From contig JAHWIR010000014.1 of assembly GCA_019322435.1 (NCBI GenBank), positions 62,001 through 126,000 of the forward strand: DNA of 64,000 nt, written 5' to 3'. This DNA comes from Candidatus Woesearchaeota archaeon. Lineage in GTDB: Archaea; Nanobdellota; Nanobdellia; Woesearchaeales; WJKL01. Each line of letters starts with the position of its first letter. Positions within the stretch are counted from its first letter, which is position 1. The notes under the pieces were generated by a model. The model was given only the letters and a program-made list of their open reading frames with translations. It ran no database searches and was not told where the DNA came from. The translations under genes and the position numbers were made by a program. Shown here piece by piece: positions 44,401-53,400 of the stretch.

Positions 44401-47400
44401 ATTATCTGTTGTTGCATTATAAATAGAGGTTGCATTTAATATCGGAGTTTCTGTTGCAGGCGGTTGATTGGCATTAATAGTCAAATTATTACTGCAGTTA
44501 GTATCTCCATCCTGGTGCTCGTCATTTACAGTTATGCATGCCTGCCATACATCTCCAGAAGTTAATTCTTGGCTGACAATCAAGTCTGTCCTGTTTTGGT
44601 ATATTGCTTTGATCTGTTCGTCACTCAAAGTCCTGTTGAAGATCATCACTTCATCTACAGATCCATTGAAAAAACGAGCATTATCCAGGCGCGAGCCAAT
44701 TCTTGCACCCACGTTGTTGGATGTTGAAACGCCATCTTCCCCATCCCACTTGATACCATCGATATACATGGTTCCAACAGAAGAGCCGTCAAAGCTGTAA
44801 GCAAAATGATGCCAGTTACTGTCAGTCAAATTTCCGCTGGCTAATCCAACCCAAGAGCCTGTATAAAATCCAGCTCTTAATATATTGCTTAGCTGACTAA
44901 CAGCAAATCTATTATTAGAGGCTTTCTGGTGATGGAGTATGGTCTCTACAGTAGAATCCCCTGGATTGTCTGCTTTGATCCATCCCATGATAGTCATTGG
45001 CTTGGTAACATCAACACAATCGACCAATGAAAAATTGATAAAACTGCTGCTGCCGTCAAACTCATAGGCTCCTTTGCTGTCATAGCCTCCTGTTGAGCTC
45101 CAGACCGCTCCGTTATTAGTTCCATTATTTCCCAAAGCATAATCCCTAACCTTTGTCCCTGCTTCAGCAGTCAAATTAGCCTCCATTGGCATATTAAACT
45201 CAATGATTAAACTTCCATTCCTGTACCAGTTGATTATATTCTTGACAATATCCCCATCTACATCATTAGTAGACTGATTATAAACAGTCAGATTGCCTAC
45301 AGTTCGGTTATAAGGAGCATCAGTTGAATTCAGTATTGGAATTCCCTGTGTTGGAGCACTATTCTCAACATCAAAGCACCACAAATCAGTCTCATTCCAG
45401 TTATTTGATGTATCGTTTGCATAGAATTTATAACAAACAGTTTGTCCGCGAGTGCAGCTGACTGTCTGTGTTGTATTGTGGACATAACTTATAGCTCCTC
45501 CAGCATCTGCAGTTGACACATTCTGCATCGCACCGCAGCTAGTTCCGTTCCAGCTGAATATCGAATGGCTGACTCCTGTATCATCAGTCCAATTGACGCT
45601 GAACCATACAGACTCTCCATATTTTGTTGTATGATTTGATTGGTTATCTCCCCATGTTGGAGAAGTTGTATCTGGACCATAATAAAAGATTAAAGGCAAA
45701 TAATCTCCATTAGTCATATTACCTAAATTATTGTAAGGAATTTGAGTGTCCCCTATATAATCTCCTGAGATATTATGCGGATAAGCTCCTGCTCCATTGT
45801 CTACACCATTGTAATTGCTCCAATAATTTCCACCAATATATGGCCCTCCAACAATGCTAGTTCCAGCCTGGTATGTAGTATTCCACTTATTATTTGGGCC
45901 AGCATCATTTGCATTTAAAGTATTATCGAGCCAATTGTTGTATAGATGGTTGTTATTTCCTCCAGAGTTTATAAGAATTCCCCAGCTGCTTGAATTTGTT
46001 ATTTTGTTGCCTGTCACTGTATTCCCATCTGAATTGTAAAAATAAATACCTCTGTTGCTGTCATAAAGTTCGTTGTCTGATATTGTATTGTAATTCTCTC
46101 CAGTTGAGTAAATTGCAATATCTCCAGTTTTATTGATTAAATTTCCCACTACATTATTAGAACGAGCATCACTAAGATAGATTCCAACATCAGTTGTGTT
46201 ATAAATGTTATTGTAGGTTACGTTGCATTTATTAGCATAATCATCATCATATACTACAATTGCATTATCCACAACAGATTCAATTATGTTGTTGTGTATT
46301 AAATTAAAGTCTCCATCAGCATATATTCCATCATCTCCAATATATTCAAGAGTATTGTTTACTGCCTGACTCAAGCTGCTGAAGTAAATACCATCTCTTC
46401 CAATATAAGTAAGTATATTGTTTGTAATGTTTACACGTGCGCCAGCATAGATTCCATCACCAGTAGAAGAGCTTACATTATAGATTATGTTGTTGCTTGC
46501 ATTAGAATCTAGAGAAAGCCTAATTCCTCCTCCTGCAACATTGTACAGCTCATTATTTGAAACTATAGAATACTGAGATTGCTCTGCATAGATCCCCCAG
46601 CCAGTTGTGTAATTAATTTTGTTTTCTATAATATTGTGATGATCAGGAGTCCCACAATTGATTCCATTATTAGAAGAATTATAGATTGAATTATTAATTA
46701 CATCGCAATAGCCCATAGCTCCTAAAGCTATTCCATGTCCAACTGTATGGCTGATTATGTTGTTTTCAATAGTTATATTTTGTGGTGTATTAATACCAGT
46801 CACATATATTCCGATATTGCCGCTATTTGTTACTGTATTACTCCCTATAAGTCCTTTATAAGATGAACCGCTTTTGCTGTAGCTTACTCCTGCATTAGCA
46901 AGATTCTTTAAAATATTATTTTGGATTGTTTCATTGGATCCTTTTCTCATATAAACTCCATAATTAGCATTTGAAACATTGCAATTTTCAATAACAGTGT
47001 GTTCTGTATGGCTTAGATAAATACCGTCTGATTTCAAATCAGCATTGTATATAGTTACATTCTTTATAGTTGAATTGTCTGAGTTGCAAAGAATCACCAA
47101 GGAATAATTATCTACATTCTGAAGACTAGTAGAACCAGCTGCTGTATTCCTGTGGAATATTGGCTTTCCATCATAACCACCCAAATTTGTTTCATCTGCA
47201 TAGTTTGTGCAGTACGATTGATCCAAAAAAGACCAGTCTGTGTTGTTGTAAAGATGATTTCCAGTGAAATTATTGTTAGCAGGAGAATAAATAGCGCCAG
47301 AACTAGAATCAAAAAGATATATTCCAATGTCTGAGCCAGTAACAGTATTGTCTACAAAATTGCTATTTTCAATATCTTCAAGATCCATTCCACGAGCATT

Positions 47401-50400
47401 ATCTGTCAGTGTGTTATTGAAAACATAAACATTGTTGCATTGTGCACCTGGTTCTCCAAAATATATGCCATAGCTGGTGGAATTTATAATGTAATTATTA
47501 GTAATATTTGTGTCATCTGCTTCTTCAATCTTCATTGCAGCGCTGCATCCAACAAAAGTATTGTTATGAATTATGCTGTTGTCTAAACCATAAAGAAATT
47601 GTGTTGAAGAGTAAACTGAATCAATTCCTATAGTCATACCATAAAATACATTATTGCTTATACTTGTGTCATCTGCAAAAATAAAAATTCCATAAGTATT
47701 GGCTCCTGAAAAGTTCATTTCATTTGAAACAATAGTTAAGTTTGATGGTTCAGAACAGGAATCAGTTGTATCTATCCATATGCCCCGTGTTGTAACTTCA
47801 AAGGTATTTGAATCTATAATTGAGTCATCAACATTGCACAACAAATGCATTCCATAACGGCAATCATCTATGAAATTATTGCCAGTTATATTATGCCCTC
47901 CGCCTCCGCCTCTGATGTAGATTCCTGTCTCATCTACAAATGTGTTGTTGTAAAAAGTAAGATTTATGCTTCCAATGTCTGTTGAAGAGGAATAGAAATT
48001 GTAATAATCACCAATATCCCAGAAATTATGCTTGAAATTAGAATGGCTGGCATTAGCTGCATAAACATTGTAGTCTGTTGCAAGCTTGTTATTATTAGAA
48101 AAATTGTTGTATTCATAATCTCCATAAATAGAGTTATTTATATAGATACCCCTTCCATTATTAGAAACAAAATTATTAAGAATATCTATATTATCTGAAT
48201 CAAGCAAATGAATTCCGCTGATGTTATTATCTATTACAGTATTATTGATTATAGTATCGTTATTAGTATTATTTAATAGTATTCCGTTATAGAATTTTTT
48301 AACAACGCAGTTACTTACAGTGAAATTATCAAGATTAGATATTCTTATTCCTACAGCATTAGCATATGAACCGTCTATATAATGGTCTTGGCAGTCAAAT
48401 ATTTTATCAGATAGTCCTACCCCATTAGCAGTAATACAATCACTGGTTGTAGTTATGTCTGTAATTAATTTTACAGTATCGCAACCATATGCAGGATCAG
48501 CTAGTTTAAGCAAGCAGTCTGTGCAGTTGATACATGTGCAGTTACCTGCAACTGGTAAACTAATAGTCAAATTATTACTGCAATTCTCATCTCCATCTTG
48601 ATTTCCATCATTTGGTGTTATGCAAGCTTTCCACACATCTCCTGCAGAAGTTTCCTGAGAAACAATCAAATCTGTTCTATTAGTGAATAATGCTTTAACT
48701 TGTTCTGCTGACAAACTTCTGTTAAAAATTTGAACTTCATCTATTGTTCCTAGAAAATCGTAAGTATTATCATTATATCCTGTTCCAATCTCATAAAATT
48801 GAATTGTAGGAGTTATTGCCTTTCTTGTTTGTGAATTGCCGTCTAAGTATAATTCCACTCCTGTATCATCTGCAACTAATACTATATGTCTCCATCTGTT
48901 ATTAAAGTCTGTATCAGAAGTCCATTCGACATTAGTTCCTGCTGAATTTTCAAATCTTGCCCTAGTACCATGAAGTAAATAAAAGAAATCATCAGCATCA
49001 GCTCTATTTCCAAAGACCATGCGGGTTGCTGTATCAGTGACCTTTGCCCATAAACTAACACTCCAATTAGCAGACAAATCTTGGTTTGGAATATCAATAT
49101 AATCATCAGTTCCATCAAACTCATAAGCTCCTTTGCTGTCATAGCCTCCTGTTGAGTTATATGTTGCTCCTGTTACAGTTCCATTATTTCCATAAGGACT
49201 ATAATCTTTTACTTTAGTATCCCCTTCTGCAAGTGTTCCTCCTTCCATAGGCATGTTCAATGCAGTTAATGAAACACCGCCTGCATACCAATTGATGATA
49301 TTCTTAACAGGATCTGAATCAGCATCATAAGTGCTCTGGTTATATACAGTCAAATTTTCTGCTGTATAATTAGTTCCAAATGTTGAATTTAAAATCGGAA
49401 TTCCTTGTGTTGGAGGATCATTTGGAGTTTCTAATACAATCAAAGTATTGCTGCAGTTCTCATCTCCATCATCTCTACCATCATTAGGTGTGATGCATGC
49501 GCTCCAGTTATCTCCAACAGAAGTTTCATTACTGACAATCAAATCAGTTCTGTTTGCATACAACGCATCTAATTGTTCAACAGTCAAACTTCTATCAAAT
49601 GCCATGAACTCGTCTATCCTTCCATTGAAGTAATCTCCTGTGCTTGATCTGGTTCCTCCATGGGATTTTGTAGAATCTTCTGTTCTTCCAATAGCATCAT
49701 CACCAGTAGCAGCAGGAACTTCATCTGCTTGTGCATCTGTAATTGTAGTCCAACTTCCATCATAATAAATTCCGATTTCTCTATTAGCTCCATCAAACAC
49801 AACAGCAACAAAATGCCATTCATTTGCAGTTGTTGCAACATTTGGCCAATCACCCGCCCAACCAATGCTATTCCAAGCTCCAGCATAAATACGGCCATTA
49901 TAGATATAAATATTCATTCCATTTGAAGTTCCCCCTTCTTCAAACAGCATTCTATATGTTGTTCCTGCAACAGTGCTTGAATTAAACCACATTGCAACTG
50001 TTCTCTGAGTAAATGAAGCATCATAAACCGGGCTTGTATCGCCTGTGCTGTCTAAATAAATATACTCGGTTCCATCAAAACTATAAGCTCCCTTGCCATC
50101 ATAACCAAATGATTCACCCCATGTTGCATGTGCTGTTAAATTATAACCAAGAGAATCTGAGTAATCCCTTGTCCATGAATCATTACTTCCACCTTCAAAT
50201 GGTGCTAATGTCAAGAAAATAGTTGACCCATCTACCATCCAGTCAATAATATTCTTGACAGGATCTCCTTCTATATCATAAGTAGACTGGTTATAAACAG
50301 TAAGATTATCTGTTGTTAGATTATTAATAGAGGTTGCATTCAATATTGGAATTCCTTGTGTTGGCGGCTGGTTTGCTAGTGGTAACACAGTCAAATTATT

Positions 50401-53400
50401 ACTGCAATTAGTAGCTCCATCTTGTATTCCATCATTTGGTGTTATACAAGCCTGCCACACATCTCCAGTAGAGGTTTCATTTGAAATGACCATGTCTGTT
50501 CTATTTTTGAATAATGCTTCGATTTGTTCTGGTGATAATGCTTCATTATATATTCTAAGTTCATCTAATTTTCCTGTTAGATAAGATGCTGAATCGCTTC
50601 TTCTAAAAGAATATAATGGTTGGCTAGATGTAGTAAATGCATTGCTCCAGTCCCCACTTGCCACTTCTACACCATCTTTATAGATTCTTGCTTTTGTACC
50701 ATCAGTAACCCATGCTAAATAAATCCATTTTCCTGTTCCAACAGGGGTAGTATATTCGGCACGTTTGCCTCCATTTATCCAGAACTGCAGATGACCGCTA
50801 GAAGTTATATCATAACCCATTTGATCCTCAGCTGCCCAAGCATTGATTAGCCCTACGTTTCCAGAAGGATAGGAATCAAGATACACCCGCATAGTACCAG
50901 TTGTATAAACTTTGTCTGAATAAAGATTATTAGAAATCGTCATATAATCTCCACTTCCATCAAACACATAGGCTCCTTTGCTGTCATATCCACCCATCGA
51001 ATTCCAAATAGCATTATAAAGAGTTCCATTATTGCCTAAACCAGAATAATCCTTTGCTGCATTTGGATAACCAGTTGAATTTCCGTTTTTGCTTCCACCC
51101 TCAAAAGGCATGTTCAGCATAGTTATTGAAGTTCCATTCCTATACCAGTTGATTATATTCTTCACTGAATCGCTGTCAGCGTCATATGTTGATTGATTGT
51201 AAACAGTAAGATTTTCATTGGTGTAATTTGTTCCAAATGTTGAATTCAATATAGGGATTCCTTGTGTTGGAATAATATTTAAAATTGTCAGATTATTGCT
51301 GCAGTTCTCATCTCCATCCTGATATCCATCATTTGGTGTAAGGCATGCTGACCAATTGTCTCCAATAGCTGTTTCCTGAGAAACAATCAGGTCTGTTCTG
51401 CTGTTGTTTAAGGCAAGGATCTGTTCTGGTGATAATACTCTTTTAAAAATCATAACTTCATCTATTGTTCCGTTGAAAAAATTATTAGTTGGTTCAAAAG
51501 CCCCTATTTTGCCGTAATGAGTTGATTGAGAGAGATCTCCATTTACAGAAGAGATATCATTTGTTCCTTCCTCAACACCGTCAACATACTGAGTCATATT
51601 TCCATCCCTATCCCAAGTTACTGCAATATGATGCCAATTTCCATCTGAAACATTTTTTCCAGAATCTATATTTACAAAATCTCCTGCATTTCCATCGCCT
51701 ATGCCTGATTCCATGTTTCCACTTTTTACATTCAGGCTAAATCCTTTTCCCCCAGTACCATAAGAAGAACTTCTTTCCACAATTATGCCCATATAACCTT
51801 GATCGATACTTGTTTTTATCCATGCGCTTATAGAAAAATCTCCAGTTGCGATATTCTGAGTAAAATAATTTCCTAGATTAATCCAATCATTAGATCCATC
51901 AAACTCATAAGCTCCAAAGCCATCGTAGCCAATTGATGGACCCCAAGCCGGATATCCATTAACAGTTCCGTCATATCCATTGCCAGAATAATCCTTTGTA
52001 TAGGTAAAATTAGAACCCCCCTCAAATGGCATGTTTAATAAAGTCAAGGAAGTATCATCTTTATACCAATTTATAATATTCTTAACAGGATCTCCATCAG
52101 GGTCATTTGTGCTTTGGTTATATACAGTAAGATTCTCCTTTGTGCCATTATTTCCATAACTTGAATTCAGTATTGGGATTCCTTGTGTAGGAGGCTGGTT
52201 TGCTAGAGGACCTAACACAGTCAAATTATTGCTGCAATTCTCATCTCCATCTTGTGTTCCATCATTTGGAGTTATGCATGCTTTCCACACATCTCCTATA
52301 ACTGTTTCATTGCCTACAATCAAATCTGTTCTATTATTGAATAATGCTTTAACTTGTTCTGCTGATAAACTTCTATTAAAAATCTGAACTTCATCTATTA
52401 TCCCTTGAAAATCATAAGTATTAACATTATATCCTGTCCCAATATGATAAAATTGAATTGTAGGAGTTATTGCCTTTCTTGTTTGTGAATTGCCGTCTAA
52501 GTATAATTCCACTCCTGTAGCATCTGCAACTAATACTATATGTCTCCATTTATTATTAAAGTCTGTATCAGCAACCCAGTCGACATTAACTCCATCTGAA
52601 TTTTCAAATCTTGCCCTGGTACCATGATCTAAATAAAAGAAATCATCAGCATCAGCTCCATTTCCAAAAACCATGCGGGTTGCTGCATCAGTGACCTTTG
52701 CCCATAAACTAACAGTCCAATAAGCAGATAAATCTTGGTTTGGAATATCAATATAATCATCAGTCCCGTCAAAACTATAAGCACCTTTGCTGTCGTAACC
52801 TCCTGTTGAACTATACAGTGCATTAGTCACAGTTCCATTATTTCCATAAGGGGAATAATCCTTTACTTTTGTATTGCCTTCTGCAATAGCTCCGCCTTCC
52901 ATTGGCATGTTCAACACAGTGATTGAACTATCATTTACATACCAATTGATTATATTCTTGACAGGATCTCCTTCAGGATCAGAGGTGCTTTGGTTATAGA
53001 CAGTCAGATTGTCTGTTGTAAGATTATTAACAGAGGTTGCATTCAATATTGGAATTCCTTGTGTTGGAGGCTGGTTTGCTAGAGGAGCAAACACATTCAG
53101 TATATTACTGCATTTCTCAGTTCCATCAGATGTTCCATCATTTGGTGTTAAGCAGGCAGTCCAATTCTCTCCAGGAGTTGTTTCTTCAGCCATTATTGTC
53201 TGAGTTTGGTTTTCATATAATGCTTTGATCTGTTCTGCTGACAATGCTCTATTAAATATCATTACCTCATCTACTTTTCCATCATAATAAGCTGTGCCTG
53301 AACCATACTCCCTCCTGCCAATTGCAAAATTACTTGCATCAGTTACAGTTCCTGTAGAATGTATATCAGAAGTACTAAACTCTCCATTTATATATACTAA

